64,000 nucleotides of DNA from Syntrophus sp034006265 (GCA_034006265.1 JAVETB010000002.1:1-64000), one strand, 5' to 3'; shown: positions 36,268 to 45,222, counted from the stretch's first letter. Notes: generated by a model not told the origin, from the letters alone. Numbers and translations: made by a program.

Positions 36268-36727
36268 AGTCAAAGACTCTTTAAAAAATGAGGGGCACCC
36301 GCTTTATTCCGCAGAGGGAATGCTGCGCTTCAACGTCGCATCGCCTTTCTGGAACAATCACCAGGGGCTGAGTTAATTGATAAAGAAAAACGATACGATA
36401 ACACGTTCCGCCCAGACCATGGCTCCTTCATACTCCGGAACAAAATGGTCTGTCAACACGAAATCACGCCCATTCCGTGGACAGCCTGCCCATCGCACGG
36501 CCGATCCGGCCGCCTCAATCAGGGTTCTCTTAATGAGTCCGATCTCTTGGCCTGTTGAAGGGAAAGCAGGTCGCATGCAAAAGCATCCGTTGACGATTTG
36601 TCAATTTCTGCTAAGCTTCAGTAGAATTCCCTTTCGCCAACCCCGGGAATTCAGGCAGTAGGAAACGAGACAGCCGATCATCGTCAACACAGCCCAATGT
36701 CTATAGACTTTTAAACGAAAGAGGATC
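36268..36727. other. Gene-poor stretch with a weak leftward frame and a palindromic promoter region
   Basis: A leftward 67-residue frame (36373-36576; MRPAFPSTGQEIGL... IVSFFFIN) is open but has no ribosome site or recognised family, so I do not call it a gene. The right half holds the candidate promoter of the HDAC-family gene (36590-36617). Nothing else is evident. Confidence 0.35.
36590..36617 (+). promoter_or_regulatory. Candidate promoter with overlapping inverted repeat
   Basis: TTGAC-GATTT-GTCAA (36590-36604) is a perfect 5-bp inverted repeat whose left arm is also a good -35 (TTGACG). A weak -10 (TAAGCT) follows after 16 bases, 110 bases upstream of the HDAC-family start. A repressor or activator half-site pair is possible. 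Confidence 0.3.
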
Positions 36728-37780
36728 ATGGGAAAGACGGGCATTGTAAGAGACATCAGGTATATGGATCATCATCCCGGATTTGGACATCCGGAAAGCC
36801 CACGCCGGCTGGAAGCCATTTATGACATGCTTGACGATTCCGACATGGCGGGAAAATTCGTGGATATCCCGGCCAGGGAGGCCAATGCGGAAGAGCTTCA
36901 CCGGATCCATGTGCCGCGTTATGTGAAGAGGGTCGCAGCGACTGCAGGGATGGCTTATGATTGTCTGGACCCGGATACGACCACCTCGTCCGGATCCTAC
37001 GAAGCGGCATTGCTCGCTGCGGGGGGAATGTGCGAGGCCATCTCGATGGTGGCCTCCGGCGAACTGCAAAACGCCTTCGCCCTGGTGCGGCCTCCGGGGC
37101 ATCACGCCGAAGCGGACGAAGGCCGGGGCTTCTGCCTGTTCAACAATGTGGCCATCGGCGCCAGATACGCCCAGGCAGCCCTTCATCTCAAGAAGATCCT
37201 CATCATCGACTGGGATCTTCATCACGGAAACGGCACCCAGCACTCCTTCGAAAAGGATCCCTCCATCCTCTACTTCTCAACCCACCAGTACCCCTATTAC
37301 CCGGGGACCGGTTCCTATCGCGAAGTGGGAAGGCAGGAGGGGGAAGGCTTTACCGTAAATGTCCCTCTGTCCGCGGGATACGGCGATGGAGAATACGCCG
37401 TCATTTATGAGAGGATCCTCAGCGGCATCGCACCGGACTTCAAGCCCGATCTCATCCTGGTGTCGGCAGGCTTCGACATCTACCGGGGAGACCCCCTGGG
37501 GGGGATGAAGGTGTCCCCGGAGGGTTTTGCCGGGCTGACGCGCATCATTCTGGATATCGCCGAATCCTGCTGCCGCGGCAAGGTTGTGCTCACCCTTGAA
37601 GGGGGCTATGATCTCAAGGGGTTGAGAGACTCCGTCAGGGCGGTCCTGGGAGAGCTGGCCGGGCTGTTTTTCACAAACCACGCGGCCATGGCGGCACTGG
37701 CAAACCCGGTGTCCGTAGACAGGGCACTGGGCCATGTCTACCGGGTTCACAGCCCGTACTGGAAGAACTTGAGGCCTTGA
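36728..37780 (+). CDS. Histone deacetylase-like amidohydrolase (class II type)
   Basis: The 350-residue enzyme starts with GIVRDIRYMDHHPGFGHPESPRRLEAI, typical of bacterial HDAC-like amidohydrolases and acetylpolyamine amidohydrolases. Active-site motifs are complete: LVRPPGHHAEADEGRGFCLFNN, the zinc-binding IIDWDLHHGNGTQ, VSAGFD with the third ligand, and LEGGYD. Substrates may be acetyl-lysine or acetylated polyamines. GAGG sits just before the ATG. This is a separate gene from the AcuC-type one at 19 kb, and it stands alone rather than beside an acetyltransferase. Confidence 0.92.
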   Translation: MGKTGIVRDIRYMDHHPGFGHPESPRRLEAIYDMLDDSDMAGKFVDIPAREANAEELHRIHVPRYVKRVAATAGMAYDCLDPDTTTSSGSYEAALLAAGGMCEAISMVASGELQNAFALVRPPGHHAEADEGRGFCLFNNVAIGARYAQAALHLKKILIIDWDLHHGNGTQHSFEKDPSILYFSTHQYPYYPGTGSYREVGRQEGEGFTVNVPLSAGYGDGEYAVIYERILSGIAPDFKPDLILVSAGFDIYRGDPLGGMKVSPEGFAGLTRIILDIAESCCRGKVVLTLEGGYDLKGLRDSVRAVLGELAGLFFTNHAAMAALANPVSVDRALGHVYRVHSPYWKNLRP

Positions 37781-38025
37781 CAGATTTTTCCCTTCTTCAT
37801 GGAAGCCCGGATGTTCTCAGCGGGCAGATCTTCGCCCTGTCCACGGAAAGCGGGGCAGGTAGGAGCCGGCCGGGATGGCGGTCGGCTCGGGAGAAGCACG
37901 GATCGGGAACCGATCCGGCGAGGAATTGAAAGAACCACCTTAGCAAGGGCAATGAGGGCGGACGTCGGTGCTTCATTTGCCTTCCGATGAGAATGTTCGG
38001 GACAGGGGAAAGAAAGGAAAAGGGC

Positions 38026-38439
38026 ATGGAGAGCGAGTGGCGCGACAAGGATTTTTTGAAGAACCGGTGGAATCTGCGCGAGGAAGAACTTGTCGAACTC
38101 GTGTTCCGACGAATAGTAACCCCCTGCTGGAAAAGACCCGACGGGGTTTATATGCCGCTTTCCCATGAAATATCCTCTCAGGAAGAGGGGTGCGCCTATC
38201 ATCGCTGGATGAACGTATGGCATTCCTGCCATGATGTTCGAGCCATCACGGAAACCGACATCAGAAGGGAACTGGACACCCTTTACACATGGTTTCGATG
38301 GAGTGACATTCATGAGGCGGAACAGGAGGGAAAAGTTCCCCCGGAGCCCGCCGGTAAACAAAGAAGCGAAGGGCGCAGCCTTGCGATCGAGATCGGCGGA
38401 CCGACACCGGTCGGACCTGGACCGGACGAGCGCGCATAG
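38026..38439 (+). CDS. Hypothetical protein, 137 residues
   Basis: The N-terminal two thirds look structured and conserved (MESEWRDKDFLKNRWNLREEELVELVFRRIVTPCW, then EEGCAYHRWMNVWHSCHDVRAITETDIRRELDTLYTWFRWSDI), rich in Trp and His. The tail after about residue 105 is low in structure and proline-rich. AGGAAAAGGG precedes the chosen ATG; an in-frame ATG at 37987 is possible. No family is recognised. Confidence 0.5.
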   Translation: MESEWRDKDFLKNRWNLREEELVELVFRRIVTPCWKRPDGVYMPLSHEISSQEEGCAYHRWMNVWHSCHDVRAITETDIRRELDTLYTWFRWSDIHEAEQEGKVPPEPAGKQRSEGRSLAIEIGGPTPVGPGPDERA

Positions 38440-38617
38440 GGCGAATAGACCCGGCCCGGCAGCAGCATTCGCGGAAGCGGAACCGTCAAGGCTTTCCATT
38501 CAATAACGTTGTTGTCCGATCCTGATCAAGAGGCGCCATCGTGGAATCCGCAGTGAAGCATCTGGGAACGTTTTCTGATCCGGGATTCGTTTCGACCGGG
38601 AAGAGAGGAGTGACGAA

Positions 38618-39226
38618 ATGGAGGAGGAGTCAAAATCCGGGGGCTGGTGGCAGACCCTACCCGGCACCCTGACGGCGGTTGCCGCCATCATCACCGCAGT
38701 TGCAGGGCTGATTATCGCTTTGCACCAGACGGGCATTCTGGGTGGCGGCGGGAAACCCACGCAGACGGAACAGGGATCCCCCTCGAAGGGAAAAGTGGAG
38801 CAGCCCCGACCGGAAGCGAAGCCAACGGAGACGGAAGAAAAACCCCGGCCTGCAGCAGAACCGGCCGCTGAACAAGGAGCGGCTCCGGATTTGTTTGTCA
38901 GCGAGTTCTCCTTGAATCCGTCCCCTCCCGTCCAGGGAAGGCCGGTGTCCGTCCGCATCGGTGTTTACAACAAGGGGAAAGCCGCGTCCGGACCCTTTAC
39001 CGTCCAGTGGTGGCCCGGCGAAAATTTCCCGGCAGCGGCCTGCACCTGGCGGATAGACGGCTTGGCGGCCCGGGGCGGAAGGATCCTCAACGGCACCTAC
39101 GAGGGGTATCAAAGCTGGTATGCGAAAGTGGTGACAAAATCGGTCGTCGACTCTTCCGGAAAGGTGCCGGAAAGCAATGAGGCCAACAACGTTTACAGAC
39201 AGACCATTCGCGTGGCCAGGCCCTGA
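38618..39226 (+). CDS. Membrane-anchored CARDB-domain protein
   Basis: The 202-residue protein has a short cytoplasmic start, one membrane helix (GTLTAVAAIITAVAGLIIALHQTG, about 15-40), a low-complexity Pro/Glu/Lys linker (about 45-90) and a CARDB-like beta-sandwich (DLFVSEFSLNPSPPVQGRPVSVRIGVYNKGKAASGPF ... ESNEANNVYRQTIRV). CARDB domains are extracellular adhesion-like folds, so the domain probably faces the periplasm. GAGGAG precedes the ATG, and a terminator follows the gene. Confidence 0.8.
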   Translation: MEEESKSGGWWQTLPGTLTAVAAIITAVAGLIIALHQTGILGGGGKPTQTEQGSPSKGKVEQPRPEAKPTETEEKPRPAAEPAAEQGAAPDLFVSEFSLNPSPPVQGRPVSVRIGVYNKGKAASGPFTVQWWPGENFPAAACTWRIDGLAARGGRILNGTYEGYQSWYAKVVTKSVVDSSGKVPESNEANNVYRQTIRVARP

Positions 39227-39304
39227 ACGGAAGGAACCCGTATCACGCCACCGAGGAGCCTTTCCACCGCACCGCCCGCAGCCCCCGGTCTGCCAGGTCA
39301 TTGA

Positions 39305-39333
39305 GGGCGGCCGGCAAAACCCGGCCGCCCTTT
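39305..39333 (+). terminator. Rho-independent terminator after the CARDB gene
   Basis: GGGCGGCCGG and CCGGCCGCCC form a perfect 10-bp stem around CAAAAC and are followed by TTT, about 80 bases after the CARDB stop codon. The T-run is short. Confidence 0.65.
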
Positions 39334-39441
39334 CCATCCCGGTCCGCCTACCCGGGCACAGCAAAACACCGGGATTCGCTGCCGGGCCCGGGATGGCGGA
39401 AAAAGCAGGAAGGCGGACCGATCTTACGGAATTCCACCCTT

Positions 39442-40101
39442 TCAGGGTAAGACGGCCTGTTTGAACGTCTCGAAGCCGACGCCCTCGATGAAATCGCCCA
39501 GGCGCTGCTTCTTTGCATTTTCCTTATAGTAATTAACCACCTTGTCGATGAGGGCGAGGGCCTCGTCATCCGACAGGTTCTCCGCCAAAAGCTGTCCAAT
39601 TCTTGGTCTCGCACTGGCGCATCCGCCGACCAGCAGCCTCCAGCCCTTGGGGGTTCCGATCAGCCCCACGTCTTTGATGGCCGATTCAGCGCACGAATTG
39701 ATGCACCCCGACACCCCCATTTTGAATTTCCAGGGAAGCTCCATGCCGTGATAAATCTGGTCCAGCTTCAGGCCCACTCCCACGGAATCCTGCTGCCCCC
39801 TCTTGCAGAAGGTGGTCCCCGGACAGATCTTGACGCTTCTGATGCAGAGGCCGATGGCCGCCCCGGGGGGCATTCCCAGGTCCGCCCAGGCATGGTCGAT
39901 GTCATCGGGATTGATTCCTACGATGGCTATGCGCTGGGCAGACGTTATCTTCAGCGCCTTCGCCTTGTACTTCTCAGCGACGTCGGCGATCTTCCGCAGA
40001 CCCGCCGGGTCGATGATTCCTCCGGGGATGTGCGGAGCAATGGCAAACGTTTCCTTGTCCCGCTGAACAATGGCCCCCTTTTCCAGAATGTCTTTGGACA
40101 T
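39442..40101 (-). CDS. Small siroheme/4Fe-4S nitrite-sulfite reductase-like protein
   Basis: The 219-residue protein is a minimal version of the sulfite/nitrite reductase fold: an N-terminal ferredoxin-like half (YKAKALKITSAQRIAIVGINPDD) and the coupled-cluster motif C-x5-C (ICPGTTFCKRG) with C-x3-C (GCINSCAES). Archaeal and anaerobic bacterial small sulfite-reductase-like proteins have this size. No electron donor subunit or siroheme gene is adjacent, so its physiological substrate is open. AGGAGG is 12 bases before the chosen ATG and immediately before an alternative TTG at 40113. Confidence 0.85.
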   Translation of the reverse strand: MSKDILEKGAIVQRDKETFAIAPHIPGGIIDPAGLRKIADVAEKYKAKALKITSAQRIAIVGINPDDIDHAWADLGMPPGAAIGLCIRSVKICPGTTFCKRGQQDSVGVGLKLDQIYHGMELPWKFKMGVSGCINSCAESAIKDVGLIGTPKGWRLLVGGCASARPRIGQLLAENLSDDEALALIDKVVNYYKENAKKQRLGDFIEGVGFETFKQAVLP

Positions 40102-40525
40102 AATCGATTTCAACCTCCTGAAGTTTTAGTTTACTGTTCCGAGAATCCATATTACATTGTTTTGGAGTGTAAGTAAATCGCGGCAGCGCCCACCGAAATC
40201 GGCGGACTTGATCACCGGATATTGAAACAGCTTGAATCGTTTCCTTTTTTTTGGAAAAAGATTCTCCCCGGCCGTTATCTCAATGCTAATGGCATTCCGT
40301 CACGGCGCTCAGCCAGGAGCGTTCCGGGGGATTCCCTCTTCAGCCCGGACTGTGGTAAAAAGAACACAGTCCGCTTTCAACGCGAAGGGTGTAACGCGGA
40401 ACGGCTAAAAAATATAATAATATTATCAATTGCTTAGAAACGCAGTCCTCGCGAAGTGTGACTTTTTTCTCTGGAACATGTCTTGCTTTATAGGGGTAGC
40501 GATCTATTACTGAAGGACCCTATTT
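40102..40525. other. Divergent intergenic region with a perfect 9-bp hairpin
   Basis: The region separates the siroheme protein gene from lpxC. It contains a hairpin CGGACTGTG (40346-40354), a 10-base A-rich loop, and CACAGTCCG (40365-40373), and a sigma-54-like element at 40472-40487. No open frame is convincing. A small RNA or a regulatory leader is possible but not shown. Confidence 0.4.
40472..40487 (+). promoter_or_regulatory. Sigma-54-like element upstream of lpxC
   Basis: CTGGAACATGTCTTGCT keeps GG (40473-40474) and GC (40485-40486) 10 bases apart. Two positions of the -24 box differ from consensus (TGGAACA for TGGCACG). A start would fall near 40498, 28 bases before lpxC. No TGAGG boxes are seen upstream, so this is weaker than copies A to C. 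Confidence 0.35.
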
Positions 40526-41458
40526 ATGAATTTTCAAAAAACTCTCAAAAATGAACTGACCTGCCAGAGTGTAGGGTTGCATACGGGCAGAAAAATCACC
40601 ATGACCATCAGACCCGCGGCCTCTGATGAGGGCATTCTGCTGGTCCGCAGGGACAAGGACCGCTGCCATCGCATAAAGGTCTCCCTGGAAAACGTTACGG
40701 ACACTACCCTGGCAACAACCATCGGCACGAACGGCACAGCGGTTTCCACGGTTGAACACATCCTTTCGGCATTCAGCGGCATGGGCGTGGATAACGCAAT
40801 TATCGAAGTTGACGGACCGGAAATTCCGATCATGGATGGCAGCGCCCTTCCATTTGTCGAAATGGTGAAGAAGGCCGGCACCTGCATGCAGGAGAAGTTA
40901 AGAAAATACCTGGTCGTAAAAAAACCCGTTCATGTATCGGAAGGGGAGAGTTACGCGATGTTTGTGCCCTCGGCCTCTTTCGAAATTACATACAGGATCA
41001 GGTTTGACCACCCCTCCATCGGGGTTCAGTCCTATCATCTCATCGTATCGGACGAATCCTACGAACAGGAAATCTGCAATTCCCGGACTTTCGGGTTTTT
41101 AAAGGATGTGGAATACCTTCAGGCCAGGGGCCTGGCCCTCGGCGGTTCTCTCAAGAACGCCGTCATCCTGGACGAAACCAGAATCATCAATAAGGAGGGC
41201 CTGAGAGCCCCGGATGAATTTGTCAAGCACAAGATCCTGGATGCGATCGGGGATCTCTCGCTGACAGGGATGCCCATTATGGGGCATTTTGTAGCCTACA
41301 AATCCGGCCACAAATTGAATTCCATGCTGTTGAAGGCATTGTTCGAACAGAAGGAGAGCTGGACGACGGCGACGGCTGTCCATATCCAGGAGCCATACGA
41401 AGAGCTGAACGCCCTGGATGCCCCTTCCTACAAAATGCTGAACGCCGTCCACGCGTAA
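40526..41458 (+). CDS. lpxC: UDP-3-O-acyl-N-acetylglucosamine deacetylase
   Basis: The 310-residue enzyme carries out the committed step of lipid A synthesis. Zinc ligands and catalytic residues are in place: His78 in STVEHILSA, His235 and Asp239 in KHKILDAIGDL, and His262 in KSGHKLN. Flanking motifs GLHTG, VDGPEIPIMDGSA and SRTFGF are also present, so it should be active. The gene stands alone, not in the usual cell-division cluster, and converges on rpoD. Confidence 0.97.
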   Translation: MNFQKTLKNELTCQSVGLHTGRKITMTIRPAASDEGILLVRRDKDRCHRIKVSLENVTDTTLATTIGTNGTAVSTVEHILSAFSGMGVDNAIIEVDGPEIPIMDGSALPFVEMVKKAGTCMQEKLRKYLVVKKPVHVSEGESYAMFVPSASFEITYRIRFDHPSIGVQSYHLIVSDESYEQEICNSRTFGFLKDVEYLQARGLALGGSLKNAVILDETRIINKEGLRAPDEFVKHKILDAIGDLSLTGMPIMGHFVAYKSGHKLNSMLLKALFEQKESWTTATAVHIQEPYEELNALDAPSYKMLNAVHA

Positions 41459-41472
41459 GGCATTGACCTGAC

Positions 41473-41496
41473 CTCTGCGGTGGAGACGCCGCAGAG
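41473..41496 (+). terminator. Possible terminator hairpin after lpxC
   Basis: CTCTGCGG (41473-41480) and CCGCAGAG (41489-41496) form a perfect 8-bp stem with an 8-base loop, 14 bases after the lpxC stop. No clear T-run follows, so function is uncertain. Confidence 0.4.
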
Positions 41497-41642
41497 AACT
41501 TCCTCCCAGGATCTTACCATCCCGATTCCACATCACCGCCCACACCCATGGCGGCATCGCAGGCTCCGCCGCATTGGGGGGCGGCATGGCCGCACCCACT
41601 CTGCCCGCGTCGCCCCGCCGTCATCTTCGCCCGGCAACGGGA

Positions 41643-43388
41643 TTACAGCTGCTTGTTCAACCGCCGCCGGGATGGGTTTCTCAGCTTACGGATGACATTG
41701 ATCTCGATGGGATCGGGAATCTCCTCCTCGCTTTCCCCCTCCTCCAGCTCTTCGTCACCGTAATCCATTCTCTCGCTGATTCCGAAACGCATCCGGAGAA
41801 CCTTTTCTTCCCGGGGGGTGAGTGTCGACAAGATCTTTCTTGTCTGCTCTGCCAAGTCCATGCTGATTGTTGCTTCTGAAGGCGACATGATCTTCTTGTC
41901 CTCAATGAAATCGCCCAGATGGCTGTCCTCCTCTTCCCCGATGGGCGTTTCCAGCGAGATAGGCTCTTTGGCGATTTTCAGAACCTTTCTCACCTTTTCC
42001 AGGGGATACTCCATCTTGTTGGCAATCTCGTCGGGACTCGGCTCCCGACCCAGCTCCTGCACCAGATAACGCGAAGTGCGGATCAGCTTGTTGATGGTCT
42101 CAATCATGTGCACGGGAATCCGGATGGTTCGGGCCTGGTCGGCAATCGCCCGGGTGATCGCCTGCCGGATCCACCAGGTTGCATAGGTTGAAAATTTATA
42201 TCCCCGCTGATATTCAAACTTATCCACGGCCTTCATCAACCCGATATTGCCTTCCTGGATCAGGTCGAGAAACTGCAGGCCACGGTTCGTATATTTCTTC
42301 GCGATACTGACCACTAGGCGCAGATTGGCTTCAACGAGCTTCCGCTTGGCCTCCTCGGCCTTTTTTTCGCCGTTCTCGATGTTGAAGAGTATTTTTTTGA
42401 AAGCGGTGGTGGAGTAGCCTGTCTCTCTCGAAATATTCTTGAGCTTTCGATTGGCCTCCCGGATCACGGAATCCGCAGCTTGCAGCTTATCCAGCGTAAT
42501 GCCGTACTCGCCGCAGACAACCCGCTCCCCCTCCGGCTCCTTCTTCAGCCGGGCGCAGGCCTTTTCGATCTGCGTGAGAGAAAGGCCTGTTTCATCTTTG
42601 CACCTCTGGATATCCTCCTCGGCCTTTTCCAGTTCGGAAAGGTAGACCTTGATATTGGAAATGAGCTTGTCGATCTGTTTTTTCCCGAACCGGACTTTCC
42701 GGCAAACCTTGGTAATGGCTTTCTTGTTCTTTTCCAGCTGGATTCTTAAGGCCTTTCTCTCCTCCTCGCCGATGTCCTTCGCCTTGAGCTTCTGAAGAAT
42801 GACTTCGTTCTTGCCGTCCAGCATGGCGACTTTGTCGAGCAGCCTTATAACACGCTCCCGCTGGGTATCCTCCTCGACATAGCCGTCTTCATCCTCGAGA
42901 TTATCAATGACATTCTTGATGCGGATCTCATCCGTTTTCAGCTTTTTCCCGATATCAACGACGTCCTTTACGGAGGCCTTGACACCGAAGACAGCCCCCA
43001 TGGCCTCGGAAGCGCCCTCTTCAATAATCTTGGCAATCTCCACCTCACCCTCGCGGCTCAGCAGTGACACGTAACCCATCTCGCGCAGATACATCTTCAC
43101 CGGGTCGCCCGTTTTGCCCACGACGGACATCATATCGATGCTTTCGCCTTCCTTTGCCGCGGGTTCGTGCTCTTCGACGGGGCTCTTCACCAGGATCTTT
43201 TCACCCTTTTCCGTATCGATGATATCGATGTTCTTTTCTCCAAACAGCATGATGATATCGTCGATCTGATCTGAAGACGTGACGTCGGACGGCAAAAGGT
43301 CGTTCACATCGTCATACGTCAGGAATCCCTTTTCCTCGCCCAGCGAGATCAACTTTTTAAAGTCTTCTGATTGTATATCTTTTCCCAT
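41643..43388 (-). CDS. rpoD: Primary sigma factor RpoD with an abnormal region 4.2
   Basis: The 581-residue protein has region 1.1 (residues 1-55), region 1.2 (GDPVKMYLREMGYVSLLSREGE), a long non-conserved insert, and the family's most conserved core (LVEANLRLVVSIAKKYTNRGLQFLDLIQEGNIGLMKAVDKFEYQRGYKFSTYATWWIRQAI). Region 3 and 4.1 follow (ISMDLAEQTRKILSTLTPREEKVLRMRFGI). After that, the expected helix-turn-helix (normally HTLEEVG...VTRERIRQIE) is replaced by MDYGDEELEEGESEEEIPD, and normal sequence resumes at IRKLRNPSR. Composition and frame are continuous. It is the last gene of the yqeY-dnaG-rpoD set. The start ATG was chosen three codons inside the longest frame. Confidence 0.92.
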   Translation of the reverse strand: MGKDIQSEDFKKLISLGEEKGFLTYDDVNDLLPSDVTSSDQIDDIIMLFGEKNIDIIDTEKGEKILVKSPVEEHEPAAKEGESIDMMSVVGKTGDPVKMYLREMGYVSLLSREGEVEIAKIIEEGASEAMGAVFGVKASVKDVVDIGKKLKTDEIRIKNVIDNLEDEDGYVEEDTQRERVIRLLDKVAMLDGKNEVILQKLKAKDIGEEERKALRIQLEKNKKAITKVCRKVRFGKKQIDKLISNIKVYLSELEKAEEDIQRCKDETGLSLTQIEKACARLKKEPEGERVVCGEYGITLDKLQAADSVIREANRKLKNISRETGYSTTAFKKILFNIENGEKKAEEAKRKLVEANLRLVVSIAKKYTNRGLQFLDLIQEGNIGLMKAVDKFEYQRGYKFSTYATWWIRQAITRAIADQARTIRIPVHMIETINKLIRTSRYLVQELGREPSPDEIANKMEYPLEKVRKVLKIAKEPISLETPIGEEEDSHLGDFIEDKKIMSPSEATISMDLAEQTRKILSTLTPREEKVLRMRFGISERMDYGDEELEEGESEEEIPDPIEINVIRKLRNPSRRRLNKQL

Positions 43389-43440
43389 AACGGTCACTCC
43401 ATGAATTCGGTGAATTATCAGGACAAAAGCCGGGAAAGGC

Positions 43441-45222
43441 CTACAGATCCTTTTCTTCCCTCATTAATCGCTCTTTTTCCATTAAAAGTTTTCGGCCAAG
43501 ATCTGAATCTCCGGAGGATTGAGCAGCCGACAGACGTTCCGTCAGGCTTTTATGCCGCTCCTTGTACCAGCGCCTCTTCACCTGCCGGATCATGTCGAAG
43601 GAGAGCGACCCCAGGCTCTCCTTCAAAAAGGGGCTTTCCTGGATCAGCAATTTCACCAATGCCTCCGAACGTTCGGAAGGCTCCAGCCCCTGGAGAAAGG
43701 AAAGGGCGCTTTCGGGAGCCGGGTTTGCCTCCCCGGATACGTAGCGGCCCCAAGCCTCTCCGATGGACTTCAGTTCGCGATCCAGAAAATAGTTCATTGC
43801 ATGTGCCTCAACGACGGAAGGAACAACCGTCGGACATTCCATCATCAGATGAATAAGATTGACTTCCGGTCCGGTCACTCTGTTCTCAGGCGGCCGGGAA
43901 GGTGGGGCTTCCTTGCTTCGTTTTGGAGAAAGCCGCCCATACACTTCTTTTTTCAGGATGTCCTGATCAATGCCCAGCTTCTCCGACACCCGCTTGATAA
44001 AGAGATTCCGGTCGATGATATCCTCGATCCCGGTTATGAACGCGGCCGCCCGGACAGCAGCTTCACCCCGCTCCTCGAAGGTCGCTCCTCCCCCAATGAC
44101 GGAGTCGATATAGTAATCAACGATCGAGGGCGCTTCGTCCACTCTCCGTTCCAGAGCCTCTCCGCCGAAACGGCGGACAAAATCGTCGGGGTCCAGCCCT
44201 TCAGGGAGAATGACGGCCCTCGCATCCATGTGCGCCGCAACGAACAGCTCCACGCTTCTTGCCAGCGCCTTCTTTCCCGCCTCGTCTGAATCGAAGAGAA
44301 CGGCGGCCCCCTCGGCATAACGCTTGATCAAGACGACATGGTCCCTGGTCAGGGCCGTACCCAGCGTCGCCACGACATTCCTGATTCCCGCATCCCAGAG
44401 AGCGATCAGATCAAAATATCCTTCTACGAAGATTCCATAACCCTTCTCTCGTATGGCGTCTCTTGACGAATTCAATCCGTAAAGCTGCCTCCCTTTGCTG
44501 TACGCAGCCGATTCCGGCGAGTTCAGGTACTTCGGCTCGCCGTCCCCCAGGATTCTGCCCCCAAAGGCGATGATCCTTCCTTCCACGTCCTTGACGGGAA
44601 ACATAAGCCGGTGACGGAAGCGATCATACTGGACGTCCGGCCGGTCTTCCTTGACCACAATGAGGCCGGCTTCAGCGGCCATTTTTAATGAAACCTTCTG
44701 CTGTTCGAGATGGCTCTTCAAGTGTCGCCAGCCATCGGAAGCATATCCCAGGCCAAATTCCTTTATGGTGGACTCTTTCAGCCCCCGTTCCTTCAAATAG
44801 CACAGCGCAGCCTTCCCGCCGTGGGATAACAGATTGGCTGTAAAATAGGCTGCTGCAATGTGATTGATTTGGATGATCTGCTCTCTGGCATTGGGTGAAT
44901 GTTTTCCCCCTCGAAGAAAAGGAGAAGCAGGAAGAGCGACCCCCGCCCTGTCCGCCAGCAGCTTCAAGGCCTCTGGAAAGGTCGCGTTGTTCAGGCGCAT
45001 CAAAAAGGCGAAAATATCGCCCTTTTCTCCGCAGCCGAAACAATAGAACATCTGTTTTTCACGATTCACCGTGAAAGACGGGGTCTTTTCGTTGTGAAAA
45101 GGGCACAGCCCCAGAAAATTCCTCCCGGCTTTTTTAAGGGAGACATACTCCGATATCAGTTCGACGATATCCAGCCTGCTTTTGATTTCCGCTACCTTGT
45201 CCCCGGGCTGAACTCCTTTCAC
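43441..45222 (-). CDS. dnaG: DNA primase
   Basis: The 593-residue protein has the CHC2 zinc finger (CPFHNEKTPSFTVNREKQMFYCFGC, about residues 40-65), the primase catalytic core, and a TOPRIM domain (VEGYFDLIALWDAGIRNVVATLGTAL and VLFDSDEAGKKA). The C-terminal helicase-binding part (SFLQGLEPSERSEALVKLL) is present. It begins with GTG, and GGAG lies 8 bases upstream. It sits between yqeY and rpoD, the classical macromolecular-synthesis order. Confidence 0.96.
   Translation of the reverse strand: MKGVQPGDKVAEIKSRLDIVELISEYVSLKKAGRNFLGLCPFHNEKTPSFTVNREKQMFYCFGCGEKGDIFAFLMRLNNATFPEALKLLADRAGVALPASPFLRGGKHSPNAREQIIQINHIAAAYFTANLLSHGGKAALCYLKERGLKESTIKEFGLGYASDGWRHLKSHLEQQKVSLKMAAEAGLIVVKEDRPDVQYDRFRHRLMFPVKDVEGRIIAFGGRILGDGEPKYLNSPESAAYSKGRQLYGLNSSRDAIREKGYGIFVEGYFDLIALWDAGIRNVVATLGTALTRDHVVLIKRYAEGAAVLFDSDEAGKKALARSVELFVAAHMDARAVILPEGLDPDDFVRRFGGEALERRVDEAPSIVDYYIDSVIGGGATFEERGEAAVRAAAFITGIEDIIDRNLFIKRVSEKLGIDQDILKKEVYGRLSPKRSKEAPPSRPPENRVTGPEVNLIHLMMECPTVVPSVVEAHAMNYFLDRELKSIGEAWGRYVSGEANPAPESALSFLQGLEPSERSEALVKLLIQESPFLKESLGSLSFDMIRQVKRRWYKERHKSLTERLSAAQSSGDSDLGRKLLMEKERLMREEKDL

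Noticed and set aside
36373..36576. Leftward 67-residue frame
   Set aside because: No ribosome site, no family features and unconvincing composition; kept only as a note in the intergenic entry.
37747..38499. Leftward 250-codon frame overlapping the 137-residue protein gene
   Set aside because: The rightward frame has a ribosome site and protein-like composition; the leftward one has neither.
41643..41905. Frameshift as explanation for the odd RpoD C-terminus
   Set aside because: Neither alternative frame encodes the helix-turn-helix, and the normal frame resumes the conserved IRKLRNPSR, so a single indel cannot explain it.
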